Assembly (NCBI GenBank): GCA_015227615.1
Contig: JAALGZ010000001.1
Location: 1,426,001 to 1,490,000, forward strand
Direction of reading: 5' to 3'
Length of the DNA stretch: 64,000 bases
DNA from: Labyrinthula sp. Ha
Taxonomy: Eukaryota > Sar > Bigyra > Labyrinthulida > Labyrinthulaceae
This document shows, piece by piece, positions 22,281-34,617 of the stretch. The position numbers and the translations under genes are program-made. Each line of letters opens with the position of its first letter. The first letter of the stretch is position 1. Under the pieces are notes generated by a model. The model was not told where the DNA came from, did not search any database, and saw only the letters and a list, made by a program, of their open reading frames with translations.

Positions 22281-23910
22281 CAAGACAGAAAAGTTAAATA
22301 CCACGATCTCCAGAAGGATATATAGTTGACAAAGAAGTCAGAGAACTATGAGCCTATGAACGCAGCCAACCATCAGAATCAAAATCACCGAAACCCATAC
22401 CGTATCTTGAAGTGCTCACCAAGATCCAGGTAAGAAGAAACCCGGAACAAAAGATGAAGACCACCAGCCAGTACCACCAGTCGAACATCCAGAAGACTAG
22501 GAACAGCAGCCAGTAAATATCAGGAACGAAGCCCTGCTGGGAACCCACCCACCATCCTCCCCCAGCACTTAAACTTTCTTTGATCATCTCCGAACAGGTG
22601 AACGATTATTACCTAGGAACTCAACCAGAAGAAAAACATACGCGGAAAGACCCATCCGGGAAGCAGTTGCAAGAACAGGTTCAGCTGGCAAAGCGTGCCC
22701 GAAACCATGGACCTCTTGAATATCTGGAGCTCATGGACCAAGTACAAAACAACTAGCAACTGCAGACCTGAAATAACTGGAACAAAATAATACCGCTGGA
22801 ATGCCCGGAACATAGATCAAGATAACTAAGTACCCATCCTATAACATATAAAGAAGCAGCCCAAGCCCACCAGCCGAACATTGACATAGAGAAAACCCAC
22901 CATCCGACCACGAAACACCTTTGAACATCCTTTATATGGCTCACCGCTATTATCTAAACCCAAAAGCGTCCCCAGAAATCTTGAATTCACCCTTCTGCGG
23001 ACCGGAGTAGGAGGGCAGAGACCAGTGAAGCTAAAAACAACCTCATCACAACAAACATCCTCAATTCTTGTACAAGTCCCCTAAATAGTCTTCATATCAT
23101 CCTCAAAACCTGGTTCAAATGCTGCAAAAGATCCAGACAATGTGAACAAATCTTCTTGGCCTCAATTCCATGATTCTTGTCAAGTTCGGATTTTCCGTTT
23201 GTTTTCTGGATTAGATTTTGTGAATTAGCAGAGGCCTACTAGAAGCACAGTAAAAACCAACGATGTTCCAGGATCCTGCCAGAGGAACCAATAGTATCTA
23301 GTATATAGAATAAGTAAGTAGTTAGGCGCTAGGATCACATAGATCGCGTGAGGTTAGGTCAGTTGGCCCAGTTAATTCCTTAAGACTATCTACCTAGTTT
23401 AAATTGCACTATCTAGTACTTAATACCTAGTCAAGAATTCGAGGGGTTCATTCAACGCAAAAGCAGAACGCCATAAGTTTCTTTAAGAGCATGTTTTGAC
23501 ATCCATTCCTGCCGATGTTTTCAGATAGGCACAAGTCTTTTCCCGTTCCTCAGAATTATCATAACCAGTATGTGTACTCTATTTTCTAGTAAAATATACA
23601 AAATTCGCCCTAGCAACGAGATGGAATTACCCTGTACAACGCGCTGGTCGTGTACTAAGCGTTTAAATCTTTTGAAAAACCAAGCAAGTTTCACAGCGGC
23701 AGAGTTGAATATCGAATCTTGTCACATTTTTTTGGTTAAAACCTAATGCTAAATATGTCAATCATATAAATGAAAAAAACTGATCTATACTGTCTTCTAG
23801 TATTAAGTTCTTACAACAATCGCTACGTTTCTGATTAGCTTCCATCCGTTTAATTGCTTCTGCACAAAGCAAAATATGACGGTTAAAAGGAAACTGTGTG
23901 AAGAAAGAAA
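22281..23910. other. Probable LINE 3' tail and unassigned DNA
   Basis: 22.35-23.05 kb is locally richer in C and A (repeated CCACCAGCC, GAACATCC and CCCGGAACA words). It is probably the decayed C-terminal or 3' part of the LINE. From 23.1 kb to the next gene nothing is recognisable. Minus-strand frames here with many Trp residues are shadows of the CCA-rich composition. Confidence 0.4.
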
Positions 23911-24954
23911 ATGATGAAGTTTATAAATTTGAGTTTTTTTTCTGTTTTGACGACAAGCAGATTTGTTGAAGAAAGCCGGAATTTGTTGAAAGTTCAGAAA
24001 ATGGTTGAGTTTTTCCAAAAGAGAAGTTTGGTCTCTGGATACGAATATGACTATGAGTACATGGAGTTCTGCTCTGATGATCAAAGTATGTATGAATTAA
24101 AAGAATGTTTTTGGGATGTAAAGGTTCCTTATGGTTATAACTGTGAGGAATATCTTGAATTTTTTTATGAAATGCTTCATTGTGTTGAAAAATCTTGTGA
24201 TGCAAAATGTGAAGAAAGGCAGAATCTCTTTGATGGTTTCTTTGACTTCTTAGTTGAAGAAAGTTATGATCCAAAGTTTACGTACGACTGTAGAGGTCAT
24301 TTCGAAGAACAAACTTTTGGATATGATTCATGTAAATTTCTTGATTCACGAGGCCTTTGTCGTTTTGGAGAAATAGAAGAAAAAGCGCAGTGCATCGAAC
24401 CAATCAATGATCTCTTTGAACAGCATGCAAATAATTTTCTTTCTGAGTCTCTGCCTTCAAAAGCTAAGCTCCTGAGAAATATATTGCTTTCGAGAGAGTC
24501 TAAATCCTCGGTCCAATTTGAAAATGAAACAACATGTGAAGAGATTGGAGAGCTAATAGACCAGTCTTTTGCTTGTTTGGAAAACGCATGTGATTTTAAA
24601 TGCTCCGATAAGCTTTATCATTTGCAGGAATTTGGTAACTTTGTTTCCAATTACTTCAATTGCAACGTAGCAGGGAGTTGTCCAACAGAATCTCCCACAA
24701 TTTCCAAGGAATACGAAGTTCAAGATGGAAACTTTACACCACCACCTACAAGCTCCGAAGAAGTTACCTTTCCACCGGTATTTAATCCCCCAGTTCCAGA
24801 AGAACAGAGTGCAGAAGAGGATAGAGAAACACTTAGGATGGTAGTATTGATAATTCTTGTACTTGGAATGTTGATTCTATGTTTTGGTGTGGCTTTTCAT
24901 AAGACAACTCCTGATACAGTTAACCAAAGTGTAGCTGCAGTTCCAAGTGTTTAG
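23911..24954 (+). CDS. Orphan Cys-rich single-pass membrane protein with a duplicated module
   Basis: I do not recognise the family. The 347-residue protein has a short hydrophobic start that may be a signal peptide (residues 1-16) and one transmembrane segment (about 310-328) with an ~18-residue cytosolic tail. The ectodomain has two copies of a cysteine module with identical spacing, C-x12-C-x4-C-x3-C. Copy 1 is C78/C91/C96/C100 and copy 2 is C209/C222/C227/C231. Each begins CEE and is followed by a further Cys 20-27 residues later (C127, C251). Similar words (CVEKSCDAKC, CLENACDFKC) show internal duplication. A Pro/Glu/Thr-rich stalk (about 258-305) precedes the membrane. The layout suggests a surface receptor or adhesin with disulphide-stabilised helical repeats. 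No introns are evident. The next codon after the start is also ATG. Confidence 0.75.
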   Translation: MMKFINLSFFSVLTTSRFVEESRNLLKVQKMVEFFQKRSLVSGYEYDYEYMEFCSDDQSMYELKECFWDVKVPYGYNCEEYLEFFYEMLHCVEKSCDAKCEERQNLFDGFFDFLVEESYDPKFTYDCRGHFEEQTFGYDSCKFLDSRGLCRFGEIEEKAQCIEPINDLFEQHANNFLSESLPSKAKLLRNILLSRESKSSVQFENETTCEEIGELIDQSFACLENACDFKCSDKLYHLQEFGNFVSNYFNCNVAGSCPTESPTISKEYEVQDGNFTPPPTSSEEVTFPPVFNPPVPEEQSAEEDRETLRMVVLIILVLGMLILCFGVAFHKTTPDTVNQSVAAVPSV

Positions 24955-26047
24955 GTTTCTCCAGGAAAATTTTATTTGGGATATAATAGTTTGCTTAAAA
25001 GTAAGTTTATCTTGTTTATATTGAGAAGTTCATAACTTGCATATATATTTGTCGAGTAGTCCCTGCTAAGAAGACAAGTTGGAACAAAGTTTATCAACGT
25101 AGATATCATTTCGTAGTCATGCATTCATGTTTATGAAAAATAGGATTTATTGCGGAAACTAGGTAGAACATGGTTGCAAGCAAGGGAAAAGTTATTTAGC
25201 CTCATTGAAAAGATGACGATGTTTGACCGGTATAGAGTATGCTCTTATAGGAATTTGTTGAGAGTTTAAAATAAATCTCTCTCTTACTATTATAGACTTA
25301 ACGGAGAAATCTATAGAGCTAGAATACAGAATACATAAGAAAAAAATATAAATCATATCAAAATGCGAAATTGGAACTTAAGCTTTGTGTCATGTACTTC
25401 TCTTTTAATTAAAAAAAATGGAAAAAATGGTTGAACCTTCTTTTCTTAGCAAATAGTGTACAAATAAGAATAAACCTCATCCAGACTCTACTCAAGGGAG
25501 ATCACCAAACTTTTAAACTTTTGGAAGTTACTGAAGTCACTTATAATCAGCCTTAAAAAACATATTTATCTGTCCTTGTTTGAATATCTATGACTTGGCT
25601 GTTTGAGATATTCAAACTGGGATCTATCACTGGTGGCCTTTCTTAGAACTTTAATCAAAATAAGACAAAGTTCTTTTCTTAAACAGCCCATTCAAGAGGT
25701 CAAAAAGTTTCTATATTGGACGCAAATGCTTGTAAATATTCATTATCTATATCAAGTCTTTTTCTACTGTAAAAGTGGAGATTTAGGTTTCTGCACTAGA
25801 ATAACTATGTTTATTGTTTATTTTTCAAAATAAAATAAGCTTTCCCTAACTATTGCTTAAAATCATTTTTATTCTAAGTATTAATATTATAACGAAGTAA
25901 AGAGTACTATTTAGTTCGATTAATACAACCATGTGCAACTAGAAAAGCTATTCAGAGAGTTTGGTTAGAGAAAATAAGAAAGATTTATCTTCAGAGGTGT
26001 CAGTGGAATGATTTTGTTTTTATCAATGTATAGAGGTTATGAACTCT
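24955..26047. other. Unassigned stretch before the Copia element
   Basis: About 1.1 kb of AT-rich DNA. No gene, RNA or repeat was recognised. Confidence 0.5.
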
Positions 26048-26159
26048 TGCTAAGAAAGAAAATAATATGTAGTTTGGTTTGTTGACTATGGTCATCTATT
26101 TTTCGTATAGGATACACTTTGACTTATTAACTAACGGGAAATATAAAAACACTTTAACA
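26048..26159 (+). repeat. Copia 5' LTR
   Basis: About 112 bp beginning TG and ending CA, aligned with 30691-30804. Shared blocks include TTTGTTGA, CTTATTAAC and GGAAATATAAA. Confidence 0.75.
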
Positions 26160-29100
26160 GGTTAAGAGCCTATAGTAAAAACTAGGACAAAAATACAAGT
26201 TTCATTAAGAAAGAAAGTTTCAGTATTGTTGATGTATTAGAAAAATTAAGGAAAGAATCTTCATCTGCGAAAACTTATTGTTTGTTAAAGTTTTTCTTGA
26301 TCAAAATTTTGAAGTTATTTACTATTACCGAGAATTAGCATCATTCCTAATCAAAAATGAACGAAAAAGAGCACTCAAAAGAGCAAAATGAGAATAAATA
26401 ATCTTTAAAATTCGACTGTCTTCCCAAGACATGGAACACCAACAGTAGCTCATTTACATTGGAAAGCGGCAGCATTGTCATTTCTTGCAAAGAAACATTT
26501 GAAGGTATATTTGAATAAGCATGTCTTGAATCCCGTCATAGTACCAACGCTACCTAAGTAAAAAATAAAGACGTCCCAACATATGGAGAGGTTGCCAAAG
26601 ACTATGTAACTAAACTGATGGAAGTTAACTTTGGAGAGTGTCAAGAAGGTGACATTATTATGTATGAGAAAGATGATTTTAATACACCATTAGAATTGTT
26701 AAAGCACTCAACGGAAGCAATGGTATTCGTATATAAAATTACCACTGTTCTACAAGTGTCTGCAGATAAGAAGAGCTTTGTAAATGCAAGACTATATCAT
26801 GAAGAAAATATTGAAGTTGCTAAAGGAGTTATTAGCTACAGTTATAAAAGAATTACTTCATTATATTGATGGAGAAGAGTCAGTAAGAAAATCCTTTTCG
26901 AATATAAATGAACACTTTCAAAAAGATATGGATCAACAAAAGATATTGATAAAAAGAAAGATACAAGAATTAAAGTTTGAAAATATTGGAAAATATTTAA
27001 ATTGCATGAAGGAATTAGTTTCTGAACTCAGGTCAAATGGAGGTGAACCAGACAGACAAAGGGTTGAAGAGTTTATTCAAAAACTACCGGATAAAGGTTT
27101 CAATGCAGCAAAGTTAATGTGTTCAGCCAGAGATATGGATTCTGCAATAGATTATTTTGTTGAAATGAAAGCAAAACTTGAACTAAGATCCAACAACAAT
27201 AATAACACAACCTCTCTAGAACAACCATTTGAAGAACTAAAAATAGGCAAAACGAGAATAAAACGTAAAGTCATCCGTTGTTTAAAGTGTGGAGGATATG
27301 GACACATAAAACTCAAATGTCCAAGTCCAAACGAACATTGCTATAAATGCGGCTCAAGTTCACATAAATATAAAAATTGTAACTTGAAGCTAATTAGGAT
27401 TGCTAAACTGGAAGTCGTTGATTTTGAATTTGCAGAAGAGGAAGATAACAACATTCCAGAAGAGTGTCCAAAAGAAGAAGGAGAAGTTTCCATAAATATT
27501 TGCAAGTTCTCTGTTTCCATAAATCAACTGTCTACCTTGGGCACCTACTGTTGCAGATACGGCCAAAATTGTATCAACGCAGTTGTAGACGGAGGAGCAA
27601 CTCACTGTATCACACCAAACTTAAGTCTGTTAACAAGTACAAAGAAAATTACAAACGTTAAAGTTTCATGTGTATTATCCAAAGAAAGTATGTATACTGT
27701 GATTGGAACGTTGAAGTTAATGCTCCTAAATAACATTGAAATAGAAATTGAAAACATGATCTATATTCCGTCAGCAGAAGATACAATTTTTCTGAATCCA
27801 AATTTCTTGAATCCGGAGTTGACATTCTAAAAAGTTCTAAGGATTGTTGGTTAAAATACAAGGAACAGAAATTGATATCATTGGAAAAGAGAAATGGTCA
27901 TTTCATTCTTCATGGAACTCATAATTATTCATATAAAATGCCTATAAATAAAGTAAAACTCAATGTTGCGATTGCACAAGCGATAGTTTAAGAACAGAGC
28001 TCGCTGGATCATTGTAGATATGGACACCTCAACAAGAACATCCTAAAGAAAAATAAGCTGGAAAATTTGAAGAATAACTCTTGTATTGGATGTGCGTCTG
28101 GTAAACAAATAAGAAAGAAAAAATCCAAAGCATTAGATCCATATAAGACACCGCAGTTTGTGGCAACATCTAAATTGGTGAAACTCCACTATGAGACAGT
28201 TGGCGCAATGATGATAAGTAGGCTTGGTTTTCGTTATGCTGTAACCATTGTAGACAAGTTTACAAACTTCATTATATCTTTACAAACAAAATTCAAAGAT
28301 GAAATATCGAATAAGATAATCCAAGTAGTTGATGACTTAGAAAAGATATATTCAACGTCAGTAAAATGTTTATTCTCGGATAATGGTACAGAATTCAACG
28401 ACCTAAGAAAATATGCAGATAATCGAGGTATCAAAGTTGAACTTTCTTCTTCATATACATCTAACGAGAACGGCAAGGTAGAAAGATACAACAGAACAGT
28501 TTTTTCAGTTGGAAAAGCTATGTTGGTTCAAGCAAACCTAAACGGATCTTTCTGGTGCTTTGCTCAAGACTATGCCACTTTGATTTTGAACTTTTTATCT
28601 AGGAAGTCTGAAGTTTCTGCATATCAACTGGTAAATAATAAAATTCCTCCACTTGAAACGATATTGGTGCTCGAATACAGAGGTTATATCATCCCAAACA
28701 ACAAGAAGAAAATAGACTCATCTCACAGGGCAATCTTTCTGGGATATGACCAAATGGCTCCCAGGTTTCTCGCGTTTATTCTGTCTACGAATAAGTTCGT
28801 GAAAGTCAGAGACGGAATGTGGGATGAAGAAGACACCATCCAAAAGTCCATTGATAGCTTCCACATGAACCCAAAGAAGGTGACCGAAGTCTGCGACGCA
28901 CGCCAAACATCAACATCTATCTATGACACGGAGCTCTCATAATCACAAGACAAAAACAACGAAGTAAATAGCGATGTGGAAGATGAAGCAGAAGTTCCAT
29001 ACACGAATGACAATGAAAATGAAGTTCACCATACTCTTCTTCATCCTTTTAGGCTTGACGATATTCCTACTGAAAACATTACGAACGCAAAACGCATGCG

Positions 29101-30690
29101 TAAAATGGTTTTAGGCCTACTACAAGTAACGGAACAGTGTTACCCGCGGAGAAACTTTGCCGAGATAAGAGAAAGTGAAGACTTTCCTGCCTGGATAAAT
29201 GCGTATGAGAAAGAAAAAAAAACGTTAGAAACAGTTGGTAGTTTCGAGGTGGTCAATAGACCTAATACTGAAGAAGTTATTATTTTGATTCTAGAATTGT
29301 TCAATACGAAGGATATATATAGGAACCACTTAGCAAAAGTCAGGATTGTAGCAAAGGGTGACTATTCTAAGTTGATTATCCCAGACACTGCTGTAGCTTA
29401 CAGCCCGGCTTTGTCAGTAATTTTGACATGTTTTCCTCCTAGAAGTAGCCCTGAAGATGGAAACAAAAAATAAAACAGTTGGATGTAACAGCCACTTTTA
29501 TATGGCAAATCACCCCAGAGTATGTTCCTGGAACTTCACCGAGGCCACAGGTTAATGGAAGGAAAAAAGAACATGTGGAAAACTACAGCTTGTATCTGAG
29601 GGTTGTCAGAGAGCTCATTAACATGGTTCAATCATATTTCGGATGTGTTCAGGACATTAAGTATAATCCCTTTGATGAATGATAGATGCGTATTCATAAA
29701 ATGGAAGGAAAGGAGTGATGAAGTTCATCTAATTGTCCTACCATACGCAGATAACTTGTTGTTTGCCGGAAGAAAGCATGAAGTTAAAAAGTTTAAAACA
29801 ATAATGAAGAATCATTTCAAGCTGAAGACGTCGCAAAAGTAGAGAAATTTGTCGGACTAAGGTTCACGTATGCTGCTGATAGTGGTATAATCCTGAAACA
29901 AGAAAACAGGATTGACAACTTAGCCAAGAAATATGGCCTGTAAGACATGAAGACTCGAACAACTCCACTGAATAATAAAGAATGAAATAGTATTGGGGGA
30001 GAACAACTGGGTGACCCAAAGCTTTATTAAAGTATTGTGGGAACAATTAGTTACTTCTCTACACTATCAAGACCAGATGTAACATTTGCAGTAAACTATT
30101 TATCCAGACAATTACAGAAACCAACAAAAACGATGTTGATTAAAGCAAAGAGAGTCTTAAAATACACTTATAATACTATGACGGAGAAGATGAAAATTAT
30201 AGAATTTGGCAAAGAAAACGTAGTCGAAGCGTTAATGGACACTGCGCCCTTCACAGCGCAAGGAGCGCAACCGGTGACTGAATACATTATATACATATAT
30301 TAACGAAGGAATTTTCACTTTGCAAAATAAAGAAACAAAACATAGTAACGCGTGATTTTGCTGAAACTGAGATGTTAGGAATAAGTATTGCAGTTAAAGA
30401 TATTAAATGCATATTTAATTTAGTGGAAGAATTGATTGTTGAAAGGAAGGTGTCCATATGGTCGGATTCACAAATTGCTGTGAGGATGATAAGGAATTGA
30501 AGTATGAATGGTAGGAGAAAACATCTTGATACCCATTACAAGTTCATTACTCAGAAATTAGAAAGAATGAAAGCCGAGAGGAGATATCTTCCAAGAGAAG
30601 AAATTATTGCGGATTCTTGCACTAAAGCAGAAACAAAAGCAGAATTTAATAAGTTCAAGAAGGTGATGTTCTACGAACAATAAGGGAAGA

Positions 30691-30804
30691 TGTTAAATAG
30701 CGATAATATTATGTAAGGGGTTTGTTGATTATGGTAATATATAGTGTTTGTATAAGACATACTTTAACTTATTAACGAATAGGAAATATAAATACATTTT
30801 AGCA
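30691..30804 (+). repeat. Copia 3' LTR
   Basis: About 114 bp, TG to CA, directly preceded by the purine tract AAGGGAAGA. It matches the 5' LTR along its whole length with many substitutions. Confidence 0.78.
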
Positions 30805-32530
30805 TTTATATGCTACTTAAATGTAACCATTCTTCCAAATTCACATTTTATGTTGAGCAAGCATAACGTGTGAGCTCTTAACTTGCTCTGTTGCCTGAGA
30901 AATGCCCTAGGCCATCAACCATGACGTGTGTCCCCGAAATTTTTTTGTGATTATTGCGGCTTTCCCGTTTTAACCTTCATGCTTATGAATAACCTTAGAA
31001 AGATTTCAAGAGTTAGCTAGTAGGAGAGTATCATTGAGACTGAGCTCTTTATTTCATGCATGGAATGAAGACATATTTTTTTTTGGATACACTCACAACT
31101 TAGAAACTATTAGATTTAAATTAGTCGTCTTAGGTATGAATATTTGGGAAGCTCTTTTGACATCAATGGGATATTGCCCGATCCATAGAGCACGAAAGAA
31201 AAAATAAGTAAAAACTTGTTGTCGGCTATACTACCCATTCGTAACTACCTAAGCAACTACCAAACGTTTAGTCAAGCAAACTTGTTTATTAAAAACTACT
31301 TATTAATGACCATTTTTTCTCCAACCATCCAAAGCACCGCGCTGAAATTACCAAGAAACTGATAGGCCCTCTTTGTTGTAAAACCCAGCCGATATGTCCC
31401 TAACGGACAATCTAACATCGATTATTTCTTTATTGAAGTTTAGATTTATACTACAGAATTTAATCATTTACGTTTACTAATTCAAAACCATCTACACGTC
31501 TAAATTACCAACTATAGAGTCTACCCTTATTTTCTGGGCATCTTACATATCATATAAATGTGTATTGCGAACCCTATTGTACTTCTATTATCAAAATGCA
31601 CGAATGTTAAACAAAACACATAGATATCTTCTGTTGACTCTAGCCATTTTCCAGTCGCTAATGGATATCCAAAAGAGTATCATCTATTGAACGAAAGCGA
31701 GCGACAAGAAGATATTTCTAGTTTAACTCTTGAAAAACTTTTGGTCAAGATCTATTTCATTTGATTGGAAGAAGTTGAATGTGTTCATTTATTCTCAATC
31801 TTCCTTTCTGTTTTCTATGTTGGTTGAAGACGCTACAGTTAGAGGGAAAAGATATGTGTCGACTGAAGGGAATCGGAGTATGACCTTGATAACTTTTTCT
31901 CCTCAAGTGAAGAAGCAAGTAGCCAAGAATATAGTTCCAATTTTTTGTTCGTAGTTTAAGATTTCTCTTAAATTGAGACCCAACAGAGCAGTTTTCGTGA
32001 GACTGATGTTTCTTACGAAATGCTTAGGCAATAGATAATTCTAAAAATATAAATTGCTCAAGTTGTTTCCTTTACTAGAACAGACTTAGAAAATAATTCA
32101 AATTAAATCTTGTGTTCCTTATATCACTTAAAAAGCTTGAACCAATTAAATTCTTTTGGTACTTTTTATTTCAACTGATTTCCAGATACTTATTTTGTTT
32201 CCTTAGAAGGGAAAAGAGCTCATAGAAGGAAGAAAACACTACAAATCTAATGGTTAGAACAGGAAGAAGTTTTCAAATAAATTTCATCTCTTTTTCTAAT
32301 TTTTGATGAAAATAGAAAACGCTCCGTCATATTGTAACGGTGGTTTAGATTGATTCAATAAAAGATTCAACATAACGTTAATTTACCAATAATATTGAAA
32401 TTTCAATTTAGTTGAACTAGTTATACATATTTCTTCCAGTACTGAATCTTACCAGTAAATATTTCCAGTACTTAATTATATTATATTTGTTTTACTGTAT
32501 ACAATCTGATATAATTCTACTCCCAGAATA
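30805..32530. other. Unassigned stretch between the Copia element and PhoX
   Basis: About 1.7 kb of AT-rich DNA with no recognisable gene. A 74-codon plus frame at 31,730 has no family features. Confidence 0.5.
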
Positions 32531-32538
32531 TTGTACAC

Positions 32539-32546
32539 TATAAATA
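32539..32546 (+). promoter_or_regulatory. TATA-like box of the PhoX gene
   Basis: TATAAATA, 82-89 bases upstream of the ATG at 32628, followed by an A-rich leader. The placement would fit a short 5' UTR, but such words are common in this AT-rich DNA. Confidence 0.3.
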
Positions 32547-32627
32547 TAAAGCGCAAATAGCAAACATTTTCGAGGAAACTATAAAACTAAACAAAAACTG
32601 GTAACAACTGACCGAAAAATAATAAAT

Positions 32628-34409
32628 ATGAAAAACCTTCCTATCTTGACTACTTTCAGCTCGCTTGTGTCTTCCCAAACACTTTTCCAAACTGCTTATG
32701 AGACCCCAATGTTTGAAGTGCTACCTGATTTTGAAGGCGAGATGACTATCACACCTGTTTTCACTGTTGGAGAACAACTTCCATCTTCCACAGAAACCCA
32801 GCTTTACACTCCTCCTGGAGTCTTGGATGGAATGGGTGCTTGGAGAGTAGACGAAACCACAGTTCGCGTTTATAGTAACCACGAAATTAACCACAATGCA
32901 GGGTATGAATACTCTGTTTGCGGAGATTTAGATTGTGAGAGTACTTACAACCTAACTGGAGCTAGAATCTCCTACTTTGACTTTGATGTAGAGTCTCTGC
33001 AAGTAAAAGAAAGTGGAGTTGCTTACAAGTACGTGTATGGATCTGATGGAACTTTGCAAGCAGATTCCAGCTGGTTGGATATTGGAAATGGTGGATTTGC
33101 TAGATTTTGTTCTGCGCAGTTTGTAGCTGGTTATGAATATGGGTTTGGACGAGGGATTGAGAACTCTATTCAGTTTGGTCCAGAAGAAAATGGACAAGCA
33201 TTTAGTCCTTTTGGTGGACATTACTGGGCTTTAGATATAATTGGAAAAGGATTTTGGCGTGTACCAGCTTTAGGAAGAGGATCCTGGGAATCTATTACTC
33301 AGATTGACACCAATACTGATAACTATGTTGCATTTGTTATGCCTGATGATACTTCTCCGCTTGATTTTGGCGGAACAACACTTGCTTCGCCTTTGTATTT
33401 GTATGTAGGAGAAAAACAACCTGAATCATCTGATTTTTTAAGAAGAAATGGACTTCGAGACGGAACAATTTATGTTTTTGTTCCTGATGATTCTTCTTTA
33501 GATTCTCCAGAAACATTTAGCGGTACGGGAAATAGTCAACCGGGAACCTGGGTACCGATTGATACCGCCCAGCGGGAAGATCAAGCTTTAGATGAGCTCG
33601 AAGGATTTTTCATGTTTGATTCCGAAGGTTTTGCAACTCAACTTAATCAATGGCTTCAAGCAAATGCTGCTGGTGCTTTTAAATTTTCGAGACCTGAAGA
33701 CATTTCAACCTACAGTAAAACTGGAAATGAATTTGTTGTAACATCTACGGGAATCACGGGATTTAATGGAACCGACTCGTTTGGGACAATTTACACGATG
33801 GAGTTGTTTTTTGAACCAGATGGAACACCTCTTCCAGCAGATCTAGTAATTCTCATCGATGCAGATGCTGACATTGAGAAGAGTTTGAGATCCCCTGATA
33901 ATCTAGATTGGGCTAGTGATTCATTTGTTTACGTACAGGAAGATAGAGCTATTACACAAACACCAGATGGTGAACCTTTGTTCGGAGATGGTGCTGTGAA
34001 CCAAAATGAAGCACTATTGATTCGAATCGATGGTACCAAGTTGGATGGAGTTGTTACAAAATTAGCTCAGGTTGACAGATCTGTAATTTTAGACGCATCT
34101 TTGGAAGATGCTAGCGCTGCGGTTGATGTTGATGCTGGAGATGTTGGTGCTTGGGAGACTACTGGAATTATAGAGGTTTCCCAGTTATTTGGTAAGGAAG
34201 AAGGAACTTTGTTTTTGGCAAATGTTCAAGCACATGGCATAGAAGACCAGGACCAGTTTAATGCAGAGAGTAGAATTCATGATGGGGATCTTGTTGAAGG
34301 AGGACAGATGGTTATCATTAGTTTTGCGACGTCTGTGTCAGGCGCTAGTGAGATTGTTGGAACTCTTTCTGGATTAGTCTTTAGTTTAGTCTTGAGTATT
34401 ATCCTATAA
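32628..34409 (+). CDS. PhoX-type (DUF839) alkaline phosphatase, membrane- or GPI-anchored
   Basis: This 593-residue protein fits the PhoX family, calcium/iron-dependent secreted phosphatases that release phosphate from organic monoesters. Recognisable blocks in order are SNHEINHNAG (E86), GARIS (111-115), GGFARFCSA (C161), LYLYVGEK, RPEDIS (355-360), SPDNLDW (422-428), QEDRA (437-441) and GDGAVNQNEA (453-462). In bacterial PhoX, Glu and Cys residues in such blocks bind the Fe/Ca cluster, and candidates for them are kept here. A short, weak signal-like start (residues 1-16) and a hydrophobic C-terminus with almost no polar tail (about 575-593) fit a GPI-anchor signal or tail anchor. Likely role: phosphate scavenging at the cell surface. 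No introns. PhoX is common in bacteria and patchy in algae, so transfer at some point is plausible. Confidence 0.85.
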   Translation: MKNLPILTTFSSLVSSQTLFQTAYETPMFEVLPDFEGEMTITPVFTVGEQLPSSTETQLYTPPGVLDGMGAWRVDETTVRVYSNHEINHNAGYEYSVCGDLDCESTYNLTGARISYFDFDVESLQVKESGVAYKYVYGSDGTLQADSSWLDIGNGGFARFCSAQFVAGYEYGFGRGIENSIQFGPEENGQAFSPFGGHYWALDIIGKGFWRVPALGRGSWESITQIDTNTDNYVAFVMPDDTSPLDFGGTTLASPLYLYVGEKQPESSDFLRRNGLRDGTIYVFVPDDSSLDSPETFSGTGNSQPGTWVPIDTAQREDQALDELEGFFMFDSEGFATQLNQWLQANAAGAFKFSRPEDISTYSKTGNEFVVTSTGITGFNGTDSFGTIYTMELFFEPDGTPLPADLVILIDADADIEKSLRSPDNLDWASDSFVYVQEDRAITQTPDGEPLFGDGAVNQNEALLIRIDGTKLDGVVTKLAQVDRSVILDASLEDASAAVDVDAGDVGAWETTGIIEVSQLFGKEEGTLFLANVQAHGIEDQDQFNAESRIHDGDLVEGGQMVIISFATSVSGASEIVGTLSGLVFSLVLSIIL

Positions 34410-34540
34410 TAAAAAGTATCAAAACAATAAAAATTAAATTCTTATCTATTTAAAATTTCCAACCTCAAGTATTGTTTTGGTTTGTAAACATATTCAACAG
34501 GTTCTCAAAATAATAAACGAATAAACTTTGTCGTTAGATT

Positions 34541-34575
34541 CGATAACTGTTTCGATATTCCGATAAAATCCGATA
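34541..34575 (+). promoter_or_regulatory. Four clustered CGATA motifs upstream of the TPR-Aha1N gene
   Basis: CGATA occurs at 34541, 34553, 34561 and 34571 (TTCGATAAC, TTCGATATT, TCCGATAAA, TCCGATAAA), 43-77 bases before the ATG. The same word is clustered upstream of the acyltransferase gene (63.8-63.96 kb) and is otherwise sparse in the window. It may be a transcription factor site. Confidence 0.4.
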
Positions 34576-34617
34576 AAGCAATAGAAAAAATCTAGAAAAA
34601 AAGAGAATACAATAAGA

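Larger units (their letters stand above)
26048..30804 (+). mobile_element. Ty1/Copia LTR retrotransposon, fossil with both LTRs
   Basis: A 4.76 kb plus-strand element with short related LTRs at each end. Parts are in Copia order: a gag region with two CCHC zinc knuckles (about 27,280-27,380), an aspartic-protease-like box (about 27,590), integrase (about 28.07-28.9 kb, with its SDNGTEF box), reverse transcriptase (about 29.2-30.0 kb) and RNase H (about 30.2-30.65 kb). Integrase preceding RT identifies Copia rather than gypsy. A purine-rich tract (AAGGGAAGA) lies directly before the 3' LTR. The element is broken, with roughly half a dozen or more breaks. The LTRs differ at about a fifth to a quarter of positions by eye, and no clear target duplication remains, so the insertion is old. 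Confidence 0.9.

Noticed and set aside
22354-22944. Trp-rich hydrophobic minus-strand frames resembling membrane proteins
   Set aside because: They mirror CCA/CCAGC-rich plus-strand DNA at the LINE tail; no start context or homology.
31730-31954. 74-codon plus-strand frame upstream of PhoX
   Set aside because: No homology or context; typical chance frame in AT-rich DNA.
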